Origin: Clostridia bacterium | Lineage (GTDB): Bacteria > Bacillota > Clostridia > Christensenellales > Borkfalkiaceae | DNA: 64,000 bases | Assembly (NCBI GenBank): GCA_028720205.1 | Contig: JAQYLE010000017.1 | Location: 1 to 64,000, forward strand | Direction of reading: 5' to 3' | Part shown: positions 34,915 through 42,300 of the stretch, piece by piece | Numbering within the stretch: the first letter of the stretch is position 1 | How the letters are laid out: the number at the start of each line of letters is the position of its first letter | Position numbers and translations under genes: made by a program | Notes under the pieces: generated by a model | Seen by the model: the letters and a program-made list of their open reading frames with translations, nothing else | The model's database searches: none | Told to the model about the DNA's origin: nothing

Positions 34915-35994
34915 ATGAAATTTTTTGAAAAATATACGTCTAATACGCTTGCCGCAGGCGGCAGCCAGACAATGTTTCTATCGGACGGAACGGCGGCGAC
35001 GGGCAGAATTTTTTATAAAATATTCGCCGCGGGCGAATACGGGTATTCGCTTTTGTTTCAGAATATCATGGATTCCACGTTTGCGGACGGATCGGACTCC
35101 GCCGCGGGCAATCTGTGCGACGAATGGGAAATTCTCGGCGTAAAAATTTACCGTTCCGATCTTGCCGATCCGCGCGCCGTAAAAAACGGCGTTGCGCTGA
35201 CCTTCGGCGGAAAAACTTCAAAAACGGTTGCGCCGGGCGAACTGTTTTGCAGCGACGAAATACCGCTTTCTTTTCAAGCGGGCGAATACATGTGCGTGGA
35301 AATCGCTTTCCGGGGCGAGCGTATGCCCTGCCACGAAGAGAGCGTTCTGCCCGTGTTCGTAGATACGGGGAACGGCTTTACGGCAAGCAAAAAAACGCCT
35401 ATGCCTTGCATGATCGGGTGCAACCGGAAGGTGAAAAAACGCGTCGTTTATCTGGGCGATTCTATAACGCAGGGGATCGGTACGCCCGTCGATTCGTACG
35501 CGCATTGGGCGGCGAAAGTATCGGAACGGCTCGGCACGGCGTATTCGTTCTGGAATCTCGGCTTGGGGTTCGGCAGGGCGGCGGACGCGGCAACGGACGG
35601 TTCGTGGCTTTTCAAGGCAAAAAATTGCGACGTCGCTACGGTGTGTTTCGGCGTGAATGATCTCTTCCGGGGCTATTCGCCCCGCCAAATCGCGGATAAT
35701 CTGGGAAAAATTCTGTATATCCTGCATAAAAACGGCGTAAAAGTATTGTTGCAATCGGTGCCGCCGTTCGATTACGGGGAATCGACGGCGCCGCTTTGGT
35801 ACGAAACGAACCGATTGATCGAAAGCGAACTCGCCCCCGAAGCGGACGCCTTGTTCAAGCCTTATCTGGCGGTGGGCAAAGGCGGAGCCGAGCCGCATGC
35901 GGCGCGTTACGGCGCTCATCCCGGCGCCGAGGGGTGTCTTCGCTGGGCGGAAATGCTGTATCCCGTTTTAAAAGAACTCGTCGAACGCGCCTGA
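34915..35994 (+). CDS. SGNH/GDSL hydrolase-like protein with an N-terminal accessory domain
   Basis: A 359-residue cytoplasmic protein. Residues ~1-170 form a beta-rich domain, and ~175-359 an SGNH hydrolase: block I VYLGDSITQGIGT (catalytic Ser), block II glycine in GLGFGRAAD, block III asparagine in CFGVNDLFRG, and block V RYGAHPGAEG (catalytic His). The Asp normally three residues before this His (D-x-x-H) is a Tyr here, so activity may be altered. Such enzymes are esterases or acetylesterases; the substrate is unknown. Ribosome site GGAAGGG. Confidence 0.85.
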   Translation: MKFFEKYTSNTLAAGGSQTMFLSDGTAATGRIFYKIFAAGEYGYSLLFQNIMDSTFADGSDSAAGNLCDEWEILGVKIYRSDLADPRAVKNGVALTFGGKTSKTVAPGELFCSDEIPLSFQAGEYMCVEIAFRGERMPCHEESVLPVFVDTGNGFTASKKTPMPCMIGCNRKVKKRVVYLGDSITQGIGTPVDSYAHWAAKVSERLGTAYSFWNLGLGFGRAADAATDGSWLFKAKNCDVATVCFGVNDLFRGYSPRQIADNLGKILYILHKNGVKVLLQSVPPFDYGESTAPLWYETNRLIESELAPEADALFKPYLAVGKGGAEPHAARYGAHPGAEGCLRWAEMLYPVLKELVERA

Positions 35995-36043
35995 CGGGGG
36001 ATACGTTGCGCCGCAGGCAATGCGGCGGCGGGCGTGAAACGGT

Positions 36044-36100
36044 AAAAAAAGCGGAAAAATATCGGAAAATATCGAAAAATATCGGAAAAAGCAGAAAAAA
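36044..36100. promoter_or_regulatory. Helically phased A-tracts (predicted curved DNA)
   Basis: Six A-tracts of 4-7 bases have centres near 36047, 36057, 36067, 36077, 36088 and 36097, about one helical turn apart, embedded in repeated (CGG)AAAAATAT words. Such phasing produces intrinsic bending. It lies 90 bases before the small gene at 36188. Confidence 0.6.
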
Positions 36101-36187
36101 GGCGAATAAATTCCCCTTGTAAGAGGCATACTTACGTTAAACCTGCGGCGAATAAATTGCGCGCGGGGAAGGGAGGAATATATCGTT

Positions 36188-36469
36188 ATGGAAAAATTCA
36201 TCATCGGCGCGCTGTGCGGCGGCATCGTGGGCGCGCTTGCGGTGAGCAATAACGCAAAAATGCGTATGCTTGTAAAAAAAGGTGAGGACGATCTGAAAGA
36301 AAAAGTCAACGGCATGATCGACGAAAAATTGTCGGTTATGCTTGAAAAATGCGGAAAATCGCAGGAAAGCGAGGGCGAAAACGCGCAAGACAAGGAAACG
36401 AAAAAGAACAAGAAGAAAAGCGATAAGAAACAACAACCGGCAGGCGGCGCAACCGCGCAGACGGTATAA
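36188..36469 (+). CDS. Small membrane-anchored protein, unknown
   Basis: A 93-residue protein. Residues 4-20 (FIIGALCGGIVGALAVS) form a glycine/alanine-rich membrane helix, reminiscent of YtxH-type small proteins; residues ~30-55 are amphipathic and the C-terminal 40 residues are a lysine-rich tail (KKNKKKSDKKQQ). Its function is unknown. Ribosome site GAAGGGAGGAATATATCGTT. It is preceded by phased A-tracts. Confidence 0.65.
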   Translation: MEKFIIGALCGGIVGALAVSNNAKMRMLVKKGEDDLKEKVNGMIDEKLSVMLEKCGKSQESEGENAQDKETKKNKKKSDKKQQPAGGATAQTV

Positions 36470-36541
36470 AGGAGCAAAAAGCCGCATACAATAAAAAGCA
36501 GGCTTCGGGGAAACGATGAAAAATATGTAAAAAACCTTAAA

Positions 36542-36576
36542 AAAGCGGCGAATCGGTAGACAAACGCCGCTTTTTA
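36542..36576 (+). terminator. Terminator overlapping the ruvX promoter
   Basis: AAAGCGGCG (36542-36550) pairs with CGCCGCTTT (36566-36574), followed by TTATG. The descending arm and T-run lie inside the spacer of the next promoter. Confidence 0.8.
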
Positions 36577-36585
36577 TGTTATACT
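36557..36585 (+). promoter_or_regulatory. Sigma-A promoter of ruvX, predicting a leaderless mRNA
   Basis: TAGACA, 17 bases, TATACT with TGT before the -10. The -10 ends 7 bases before the ATG at 36593, so transcription would begin at about the start codon. No Shine-Dalgarno sequence precedes the ATG. Confidence 0.7.
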
Positions 36586-36592
36586 GAAAACA

Positions 36593-37393
36593 ATGGAAAA
36601 GAAGCGCGTAGTGGCATTCGATATAGGCGAAAAACGCATCGGCGTTGCGGTAAGCGATCCGTTCGGAACGTATGCGGTTCCGTGCGATACGTACGTGCGC
36701 ACGGGAAAATTCGGCGAGGACGTTGCCAACACGGCGCGTATCGCAAAAGAAAAGGGCGCGGTAAAAATCGTATGCGGGTTGCCGTTCAATGCGGACGGCA
36801 CGGAGAGCGCGCAGACAAAGCGGACGCGCCGGTTTATCGAAATTTTAAAAAAAGAAACGGAGTTGCCCGTGGAGACCGAGGACGAACGCTATACCACTCT
36901 TGCCGCGCGCGAAACGCAGATACAGGCGGGTATCGCGCGGAAAGATAAGAAAAAAACGGTGGATTCCATCGCCGCTTCCTATATTCTGGAAGCGTATCTT
37001 TCTAAGCGGAATCAGGAAGAGATCGCACGAAACGGAAACGGTTTTGCACGGGGAGGAGAAAACATGAAAACAAAGGAAACGCTTACGGCGGAAGAGGAAG
37101 AAGAGCACGTTATAACGCTTACGGACGACGAGGGGAACGAGGTGGAGTATTACCACATCGCCACGCTTCCTTACAAAGGCGAAACGTATTGTTTCTTTCA
37201 GAAAGCGGAAATCGAAACGGAAGAAGACGAGGACGAAGTGGTGATTTACCGCCTTTCGGAGGACGACGAGGGGCAGGTTTTGTCCCCGTTGACCGACGAC
37301 GCGCTGATGGACGAAGTATTCGCCGAATTCTGCAAGGAATACGAGGCGTACGAAAACAGCGACGAGGCGGCAAAACTCGACGGGGCGGATTGA
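36593..37393 (+). CDS. ruvX: RuvX/YqgF nuclease fused in frame to a DUF1292 protein
   Basis: The N-terminal ~140 residues are RuvX/YqgF, an RNase H-fold nuclease involved in 16S rRNA 3' processing and Holliday-junction metabolism. AFDIGEKRIGVAVSDP carries the first catalytic Asp, ETEDERYTT the Glu, and KKTVDSIAASYILEAYL the last Asp. Residues ~165-266 are a DUF1292 domain (HVITLTDDEGNEVEYYHI, acidic). In most Bacillota these are two adjacent genes; here they are one frame of 266 codons. An ATG at 37064 has a near-perfect ribosome site (GGGGAGGAG, 7 bases), so the DUF1292 protein is probably also made alone. The first start appears leaderless. Confidence 0.9.
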   Translation: MEKKRVVAFDIGEKRIGVAVSDPFGTYAVPCDTYVRTGKFGEDVANTARIAKEKGAVKIVCGLPFNADGTESAQTKRTRRFIEILKKETELPVETEDERYTTLAARETQIQAGIARKDKKKTVDSIAASYILEAYLSKRNQEEIARNGNGFARGGENMKTKETLTAEEEEEHVITLTDDEGNEVEYYHIATLPYKGETYCFFQKAEIETEEDEDEVVIYRLSEDDEGQVLSPLTDDALMDEVFAEFCKEYEAYENSDEAAKLDGAD

Positions 37394-37488
37394 TTTTTGC
37401 CGCGCGGAAAATCGGATTGTAAAACGAACAAAAGAAAGGCGGAACGCCTGCTTTTTTCTTACCGGGAAAGGAATGTGAGGCTTTTCGA

Positions 37489-38997
37489 ATGATTAACGCG
37501 ATCAAAGAAAAATTAAAGGAGAGTTTATCCTCGGTATTGCCGGTGGCGCTCATCGTCGCGCTTCTTGCCGTTACGGTGGCGCCCGTCGATTCGGGGATAT
37601 TTTTATCGTTTTTAGCGGGCGCGGCGTTACTGGTTTTCGGTATGGCGCTCTTTACGCTGGGCGCGGATTCTTCCATGCTGGAAATCGGCAAAAAGGCGGG
37701 CGCGAGTTTAACGGCAAGCAAAAAAGTCTGGCTGATTGCGTTCGTCAGTTTCGTAATCGGCGTAATCGTAACGGTTGCCGAACCCGATTTGCAGATTCTG
37801 GCGGCGCAGGTAGAGGGCATAGGCAGGTTTACGCTGATATTATCGGTAGCGGCGGGCGTGGGGCTGTTTTTAACGTTCGCAATGCTTCGTATCGTGTTCG
37901 GCGTTTCTTTTAAAATCATGCTCGCCGTGCTGTATCCTCTGGCGTTTCTTCTGGCGCTCTTATTTGTGGATAAAAGTTTCTGGGCGCTTGCGTTCGACGC
38001 GGGCGGCGTGACGACCGGCCCGATGACGGTGCCGTTCATCATGGCTTTAGGCGTGGGCGTTGCGGCGATACATAAAGGAAAGAAAGGAAACGACAGTTTC
38101 GGCTTGGTGGCGTTATCCAGCATAGGCCCCGTTATCGCCGTGCTGATTTTAGGCATGATTTACAGCGTGAGCGGAAAGGATTTAACCGCCGCGGTAACGG
38201 TGCCCGAAACCACGAGAAGCGTTTTGCGGCAATACGGCGCGGGCATGATCGATTATGCAAAAGAAGTGGGCATAGCGCTATCGCCCATTCTCGCGTTCTT
38301 TTTGCTGTTTCAATTGTTTGCCAAGGCTTTTTCCAGAAGGCAGTTCATTAAGGTCTGCGTGGGGCTTTTGTATACGTTTGCGGGGCTTACTCTGTTTCTG
38401 ACGGGCGCTAACGTGGGATTTATGCCCGTGGGCGCGAAGATGGGCGAAACGCTGGCAAATATCGGGGGCGGATGGTTGCTTGTGCCCGTGGGCGCGGCGA
38501 TAGGCTATTATATGGTTGCCGCCGAGCCCGCCGTGTACGTATTGAACAAAGAGGTGGAACACGCCAGCGCGGGCGCGATCTCCGCGAAGGACATGAAGCG
38601 CGGGCTTTGCGCCGGCGTTTCTTTCGCCGTGGCGTTGGCGTTCTTCCGCATACTTGTCGGCTTCAACATTATGTGGGCGCTGATTATCGGGTACGCGGCG
38701 GCGTTGATTCTGATGATCTTTTGCCCGTCGATGTTCACGGGAATCGCGTTCGATTCGGGCGGCGTGGCAAGCGGCGCGATGGTATCTTCGTTCGTTTTGC
38801 CTATGGCAAAGGGCGCGTGCGCGGTAATCGCGCCGGGGCAGATTATGACGCTGGCGTTCGGTTGCGTGGCGCTGGTGGCGCTCGCTCCGCTGATATCCAT
38901 ACAGATTCTGGGCGTTTCTTATAAGAGAAAGACGGCGATTTACAAACGGACGTTTTTAAACGAAGAGGATACGTTCGTAAATTTCGAGGTGGATTGA
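37489..38997 (+). CDS. DUF1538 membrane protein (two-fold repeat, putative transporter)
   Basis: A 502-residue polytopic membrane protein of the DUF1538 family, with two internally similar halves. Each half has the conserved FDxGGVxxGxM loop (AFDAGGVTTGPMTVPF at residues ~170-185; AFDSGGVASGAMVSSF at ~420-435) and an xAEPxxxVL loop (VAEPDLQIL; AAEPAVYVL). The inverted-repeat-like arrangement and re-entrant glycine loops suggest a transporter or channel; the substrate is unknown. It is joined (1-base gap) to a PII-like gene, a pairing that suggests the PII-like protein regulates it. Confidence 0.88.
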   Translation: MINAIKEKLKESLSSVLPVALIVALLAVTVAPVDSGIFLSFLAGAALLVFGMALFTLGADSSMLEIGKKAGASLTASKKVWLIAFVSFVIGVIVTVAEPDLQILAAQVEGIGRFTLILSVAAGVGLFLTFAMLRIVFGVSFKIMLAVLYPLAFLLALLFVDKSFWALAFDAGGVTTGPMTVPFIMALGVGVAAIHKGKKGNDSFGLVALSSIGPVIAVLILGMIYSVSGKDLTAAVTVPETTRSVLRQYGAGMIDYAKEVGIALSPILAFFLLFQLFAKAFSRRQFIKVCVGLLYTFAGLTLFLTGANVGFMPVGAKMGETLANIGGGWLLVPVGAAIGYYMVAAEPAVYVLNKEVEHASAGAISAKDMKRGLCAGVSFAVALAFFRILVGFNIMWALIIGYAAALILMIFCPSMFTGIAFDSGGVASGAMVSSFVLPMAKGACAVIAPGQIMTLAFGCVALVALAPLISIQILGVSYKRKTAIYKRTFLNEEDTFVNFEVD

Positions 38998-38998
38998 T

Positions 38999-39856
38999 AT
39001 GGAGGAAAAACAGGGCGTTTCGCCGAATAGAAAAGGCTTGAAAGAAAATTTTAAACAAACCCTGAGGCGCAAGGTTGCCGAAAAAACGCCGCGCGGCGAA
39101 GAAGGCGCGGCGGAGGGGAAAAAGGGAGGCGCGCAAAGCGGAGGCGGATTAAAGGCGCTTCTGGGCGTAGTTTCCGCGCGCGACGCTGAAAAACTTACGG
39201 AATTATGCAACGGCGTATGCGCCGCGCTCTCCTACGAAACGGACGCGAAGGGCACGGCGAGAAGCGCCGTACTCGATTATCTGGGGCTGGGAGAAACGGC
39301 GAAAAAACTTGTGGTTTCGCTGCTTCCCGAACGCGCGGCGGAAACGGCGATGAAAGAAATACGGAATAATATGTCGCTGTATCTTCCGGGACGGGGAATC
39401 TGTTTTATTTTGCCTGTTTCCGGCGCATCGGCGATTGTTGCCAACGCATTGCAGAAAAGCGTTCCCGATACTGGGAAAAAAGGAGGTAAAAAATTGAAAA
39501 AAGAAAGGGAATATTCGCTTTTGGTTACGGCGATGCAGAAGGGATTTGCGGAGGAGGCGGCGGAAGCGGCGCGATCGGCGGGCGCCGCGGGCGGCACCGT
39601 ACTTTCCGCCGCCACGTTGAACGATAAAAAAGCCGAGCAACTCATCGGCGTTACGTTGCAGAAAGAAACGGATATTCTTCTGATACTGGTGAAAAACGAC
39701 GCCAAGGACGCCATTACCCGGGCGATTTTACAAAAAACGGGGCTGAAAACGGACGGTGGCGGAATCGTCTTTTCTCTGCCCGTCGACGAGATCGCAGGCG
39801 TGGGCGACGCGGGGCGTTTCGGCATGGAAAACGCCCCGGTAAAAAACGCGGAATAA
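38999..39856 (+). CDS. Double PII-like signalling protein
   Basis: A 285-residue protein with a basic N-terminal region (residues 1-45) and two PII-like ferredoxin-fold units (~50-145 and ~165-280). Each unit ends in the PII-type strand: PGRGICFILPVSG (~131-143) and GGGIVFSLPVDEIAG (~257-271). The T-loop regions are short and the canonical uridylylation tyrosine is not visible. PII-type proteins sense ATP/ADP and 2-oxoglutarate or other small ligands and bind transporters; the adjacent DUF1538 gene is the likely target. Ribosome site GGTGGATTGAT. Confidence 0.75.
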   Translation: MEEKQGVSPNRKGLKENFKQTLRRKVAEKTPRGEEGAAEGKKGGAQSGGGLKALLGVVSARDAEKLTELCNGVCAALSYETDAKGTARSAVLDYLGLGETAKKLVVSLLPERAAETAMKEIRNNMSLYLPGRGICFILPVSGASAIVANALQKSVPDTGKKGGKKLKKEREYSLLVTAMQKGFAEEAAEAARSAGAAGGTVLSAATLNDKKAEQLIGVTLQKETDILLILVKNDAKDAITRAILQKTGLKTDGGGIVFSLPVDEIAGVGDAGRFGMENAPVKNAE

Positions 39857-39952
39857 GCGTTGCCGCATATTGTCGGATTATGATAAAAAAGTTTACATTT
39901 TGTGATAAGTATTTACAAAAAAACGTTGTTTTCGCTTTTTTTATCGCCGTAT

Positions 39953-39981
39953 TTGACAATCCGGGGTAAATATGATATAGT
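39953..39981 (+). promoter_or_regulatory. Sigma-A promoter of the xpt/nucleoside-uptake operon
   Basis: TTGACA, 17 bases, TATAGT with TGA before the -10. It is the best -35 in the window and starts a ~350-base leader that carries two RNA structures and a terminator. Confidence 0.85.
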
Positions 39982-39992
39982 AAAAGCAAATT

Positions 39993-40045
39993 CCGACGAG
40001 GGTTAAGTCCGTGCGGAAACGCTACGGAAAAAAGGCGTTCGTCGG
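39993..40045 (+). ncRNA. Structured 5'-leader hairpin of unknown class
   Basis: CCGACGA (39993-39999) pairs with TCGTCGG (40039-40045). Inside are an asymmetric internal loop (GGGTTAAG against AAAAAGGCGT) and an inner stem TCCGT-GCG / CGC-T-ACGGA closed by a GNRA tetraloop (GAAA, 40016-40019). It lies right at the 5' end of the transcript, before the guanine aptamer. It does not match a riboswitch class I can name; it may stabilise the mRNA end or sense a second ligand. Confidence 0.55.
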
Positions 40046-40065
40046 GCGAAAGCAAATAGAAGAAA

Positions 40066-40146
40066 AGCCGATATAAGTTCCCGGAAGTGGTGGGAACGTC
40101 TCTACCGCAGTGCCCGAAACATAACTGCGACTATCGAGCGCTTTAT
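40066..40146 (+). ncRNA. Guanine-type purine riboswitch aptamer
   Basis: The fold and conserved bases match the purine riboswitch. P1 is CGATA / TATCG (40069-40073, 40132-40136), P2 GTTCCC / GGGAAC (40077-40082, 40092-40097), loop L2 GGAAGTGGT, junction GTCTCTACC (40098-40106), P3 GCAGT / ACTGC (40107-40111, 40124-40128) and J3/1 GACT. The specificity base equivalent to position 74 is C (40131), as in guanine rather than adenine riboswitches. One junction base equivalent to U48 is C. Together with the terminator at 40188-40223 it would turn off xpt and the nucleoside transporter when guanine or hypoxanthine is plentiful. Confidence 0.88.
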
Positions 40147-40187
40147 TCCTTGTTTCCGTTGCGGAAAAAGGAGTAAAAGCGGTATTG

Positions 40188-40223
40188 GCGAAGGAAGAAA
40201 AGTTCCTCGCTTTTTTCTTTTTT
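40188..40223 (+). terminator. Riboswitch-controlled terminator before xpt
   Basis: GCGAAGGAA pairs with TTCCTCGC (one bulged A) around a GAAAAG loop, followed by TTTTTTCTTTTTT. Position and strength fit the off-state terminator of the purine riboswitch. Confidence 0.8.
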
Positions 40224-40338
40224 AAGCAAAATACGTTAATCGCACGGTTCGCTTGCGGAACCGACGGAAAAAACGTTGCGGAAAAACGTTGCGGAAAAAA
40301 CGGAAGAACATGGCGTTACAGAGGGTTGAACAAACACG

Positions 40339-40911
40339 ATGAAGGCGTTGGAAGAAAAAATTTCGCAGGAAGGACAAGTTCTTCCCGGAAACGTATTGAA
40401 GGTGGGTTCGTTTCTCAATCAGCAGGTAGACTCGGTGTTTTTAAAGGAAATGGCGAAAGAGACGCGGCGGCTGTTTTCGGGCGAAGGAATTACCAAAATA
40501 CTTACGGTGGAGGCTTCCGGCATAGCGTTTGCCACGGCGGTGGCAATGGAATTTTCCGTGCCCATGGTATTTGCCAAAAAGCACCCATCGGCGAACGTTT
40601 CCGGCGAGCAATACAGCGCTTCGGTATTTTCGTATACCCATAAAAAAACGTATAACGTTGCCGTTACCAAAGAATATCTTACAAGTAAAGATACCGTTCT
40701 GATCACCGACGATTTTCTGGCGGGCGGCAACGCTTTGAAAGGACTCATCGATATCGCCAACCAGGCGGGCGCGAAAATCGCGGGGTGTTGCGCGGAGATC
40801 GAAAAAGGATTTCAGGGCGGCGGCGACGAGTTGCGCGCCCGGGGATATCGGGTAGAGTCTTTGGCAATCATCGAAAGTATGAACGAAAAAGGCATTACGT
40901 TCAGAAAATAA
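40339..40911 (+). CDS. xpt: Xanthine phosphoribosyltransferase
   Basis: Salvages xanthine (and often guanine) to the nucleotide with PRPP. The 190-residue protein has KILTVEASGIAFATAVAMEF (residues ~54-73) and the PRPP-binding VLITDDFLAGGNALKGL (~115-131), both characteristic of Xpt. The start MKALEEKISQEGQVLPGNVLKV matches family members. AGAGGG lies ~15 bases upstream, rather far. It heads the operon after the guanine riboswitch and terminator, and is followed by a nucleoside-type ABC uptake system. Confidence 0.95.
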   Translation: MKALEEKISQEGQVLPGNVLKVGSFLNQQVDSVFLKEMAKETRRLFSGEGITKILTVEASGIAFATAVAMEFSVPMVFAKKHPSANVSGEQYSASVFSYTHKKTYNVAVTKEYLTSKDTVLITDDFLAGGNALKGLIDIANQAGAKIAGCCAEIEKGFQGGGDELRARGYRVESLAIIESMNEKGITFRK

Positions 40912-40960
40912 ACAGCCTTAAAAATTTTTTAGCCTTGGAAAAAAGGCAAAGGAGAAATCT

Positions 40961-42178
40961 ATGAAGAAACTTGTATCTCTGGCTCTTTCGGCAGTGATGG
41001 CGTGCGGACTTGCGGCGGGTATCGCCGGGTGCGCAAAAGACGTTAAGGTCTCCGATTACGAGATCAAACCCGTGAAGGCGAGCGATCTGAAAGTGGGGCT
41101 CATCTGTCTGCACGACGAAACGTCCACGTACGATAAGAACTTTATCGACGCGATGGATAAAGCCTGCACGGCAAAAGGCGTCAGCGTGGTGAAGAAATTG
41201 GGAATTCCCGAAGACAACAAATGCTTCGAAGCCGCAGAGGAACTTGTGGGCGCGGGATGCAACGTGATTTTTGCCGATTCGTTCGGTCACGAAGACTTCA
41301 TGATGCAGGCGGCGATCAAATATCCCAACGTGCAGTTCTGCCACGCTACGGGTACCAAATCCAAAACGCACAACCTTGGCAACTATCATAACGCGTTCGC
41401 TTCCATTTACGAAGGCAGATACCTTGCGGGCGTAGTCGCCGGGTTGAAACTTAACGAAATCGGCTTGAAAGAAGGTCAGGATTATTATCAGATGGGTTAC
41501 GTAGGCGCGTTCCCCTATGCGGAAGTTATTTCCGGCTTCACCTCCTTCTATCTCGGCGCGCAATCGGTTGCCAACGCTACGATTAAAATGGAAGTGCAGT
41601 ATACTTCCAGCTGGTACGACGTAGAAGGGGAACAGAAAGCGGCGGATAACCTGATCACCCGCGGCGCGCAGTTGATTTCTCAGCACGCCGATTCCATGGG
41701 CGCACCCAACGCGTGCGAAACGAAAAAGGTTCCCAACGTTTCCTACAATGTGAATACGAGTAACGGCGCGCCCGAAACCTATCTTGTCGCTTCCCGCATC
41801 AATTGGCAGCCGTACTTCGAATATATGATCGACTGCGTGATTGCCGGGGATCAGATTGCCACCGACTGGACGGGAACGATTGCCACCGGTTCCGTGGAAC
41901 TGCTTGGATTAGGCAAGAACGTTGCGGCAGGTACCGCAGAAAAAGTAGCGGAAGTGAAAGCCCAACTCGAAGCGGGTGAAATCAACGTGTTCGATACTGC
42001 GAAGTTTACCGTAAACGGAGCGGCGCTTACCACTTATCTTGCCGACGTAAAAGATTACGGCGATTTCCAAGGCGAAACCGAGGTAATCAAAGACGGCGTG
42101 TTCCAGGAATCGAAATTCCGTTCCGCGCCATACTTCGATATTCTCATCGATAACATCACGAAGATTACGCAGGACTAA
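40961..42178 (+). CDS. BMP-family nucleoside-binding lipoprotein
   Basis: Extracytoplasmic substrate-binding lipoprotein (BMP/PnrA/BmpA family) that delivers purine nucleosides to an ABC importer. The 405-residue precursor has a lipoprotein signal ending in the lipobox AGIAGC (Cys ~27). The mature part shows KVGLICLHDETSTYDKNFID and the conserved GTKSKTHNLGNYHNAFASIYEGRYLAGVVAG segment (quoted in part), as well as YPNVQFCHATG. Good ribosome site AAAGGAGAAATCT. Guanine-riboswitch control and the neighbours xpt and NupA/B/C-like genes support purine nucleosides as cargo. Confidence 0.93.
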   Translation: MKKLVSLALSAVMACGLAAGIAGCAKDVKVSDYEIKPVKASDLKVGLICLHDETSTYDKNFIDAMDKACTAKGVSVVKKLGIPEDNKCFEAAEELVGAGCNVIFADSFGHEDFMMQAAIKYPNVQFCHATGTKSKTHNLGNYHNAFASIYEGRYLAGVVAGLKLNEIGLKEGQDYYQMGYVGAFPYAEVISGFTSFYLGAQSVANATIKMEVQYTSSWYDVEGEQKAADNLITRGAQLISQHADSMGAPNACETKKVPNVSYNVNTSNGAPETYLVASRINWQPYFEYMIDCVIAGDQIATDWTGTIATGSVELLGLGKNVAAGTAEKVAEVKAQLEAGEINVFDTAKFTVNGAALTTYLADVKDYGDFQGETEVIKDGVFQESKFRSAPYFDILIDNITKITQD

Positions 42179-42197
42179 GTTTGAAACAAACAAATAC

Positions 42198-42238
42198 GGG
42201 ATACGGGCGGAGAGTTTCTCCGCCTTATCCTGCTTTTT
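42198..42238 (+). terminator. Intra-operon hairpin after the lipoprotein gene
   Basis: GGATA..GGGCGGAGA pairs with TCTCCGCC..TATCC across GTT, followed by TGCTTTTTAA. A leaky terminator or processing hairpin here would let the binding protein be made in excess over the ATPase and permeases, as is common in ABC importers. Confidence 0.55.
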
Positions 42239-42300
42239 AAGGAACAACGATTTTAACTTCGGCTTTCGCCGAAAAAGAGTTTAACGTACGGAGGTGGCGC

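Noticed and set aside
39993-40045. Guanidine, PRPP or preQ1 riboswitch
   Set aside because: Sequence fragments look superficially similar, but the fold lacks the extra helices and conserved bases of these classes.
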